NCBI GenBank assembly: GCA_963920635.1
Contig: OY987307.1
Coordinates: 14,771,735-14,835,734 of the forward strand
Direction: 5' to 3'
DNA length: 64,000 bases
Source: Pseudeuparius sepicola
Lineage: Eukaryota; Arthropoda; Insecta; Coleoptera; Anthribidae
Part shown: positions 63,996-64,000 of the stretch, piece by piece
Numbering within the stretch: position 1 is the stretch's first letter
Layout: the number at the start of each line of letters is the position of its first letter
Notes under the pieces: model-generated
The model's input: only the letters and a program-made list of their open reading frames with translations
Database searches by the model: none
Told to the model about the DNA's origin: nothing
Translations under genes and position numbers: made by a program

Positions 63996-64000
63996 TGTCA

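Overview
The window is nuclear DNA from an arthropod, most likely an insect. It is AT-rich and made almost entirely of transposable elements nested in one another. I found no confident host protein-coding gene, no tRNA, no rRNA and no CRISPR array. The evidence for an insect is the element mix: Ty3/Gypsy elements including errantiviruses with a furin-type env, a ZMYM1-like hAT, a SWIM-type MULE, Tc1/mariner-type elements, a CR1/Jockey-like LINE, Penelope-like pieces and a Polinton. TATA boxes paired with the arthropod initiator TCAGT point the same way.

The centrepiece is a Polinton/Maverick (adintovirus-like) element at 25028-41932 (16.9 kb). It is bounded by a perfect 6-bp target duplication (TTCCTT) and terminal inverted repeats (TIRs) of about 0.5 kb that begin AGTAGTAA. 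The left arm (+ strand) carries a TIR-encoded small protein, a penton-like protein, a small ORF, the double-jelly-roll-type major capsid protein, a membrane protein, a BIR-RING inhibitor-of-apoptosis protein, an A32-like packaging ATPase, a split conserved protein, two tandem fibre-tail-like proteins, an integrase with chromodomain, and an unknown protein. The right arm (- strand) carries a parvovirus-type phospholipase A2, an adenain-type cysteine protease behind a hydrophobic minor-capsid-like segment, and a second copy of the TIR gene. The middle (32.5-39.6 kb) has no DNA polymerase B and is filled with nested repeats, an exonuclease-like gene and a candidate spliced gene. Most frame breaks in the element fall in short A or T runs, so they may be assembly errors rather than decay.

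Left of it, in order: an internally deleted Gypsy (745-3466, TSD TTAT); a MULE (3626-8105, 9-bp TSD) invaded by a small LTR element (5695-7346); an errantivirus-like Gypsy on the - strand (9575-16768) carrying a DD41D Tc1/mariner-type transposon (12472-14953); and a young Gypsy on the + strand (18206-22996) with LTRs differing at 3 of 207 bases. The 5' leader of that last element holds five reiterated stem-loops whose stems covary.

Right of the Polinton: two MITE-like elements (42865-43248 and 43860-44428); a hAT element (44728-50837, 8-bp TSD) split by a 5'-truncated LINE (46912-49560); a large palindrome (51060-52690) containing an inner MITE and a 231-bp insertion with a 12-bp TSD that carries a hammerhead-ribozyme motif; a broken gene with rolling-circle-initiator-like motifs (55663-57095); a LINE scrap; an inverted repeat around a Penelope-like ORF (59032-59793), followed by a second hammerhead motif (59981-60016); a decayed Gypsy gag/pol; and the env plus 3' LTR of another errantivirus running off the window end.
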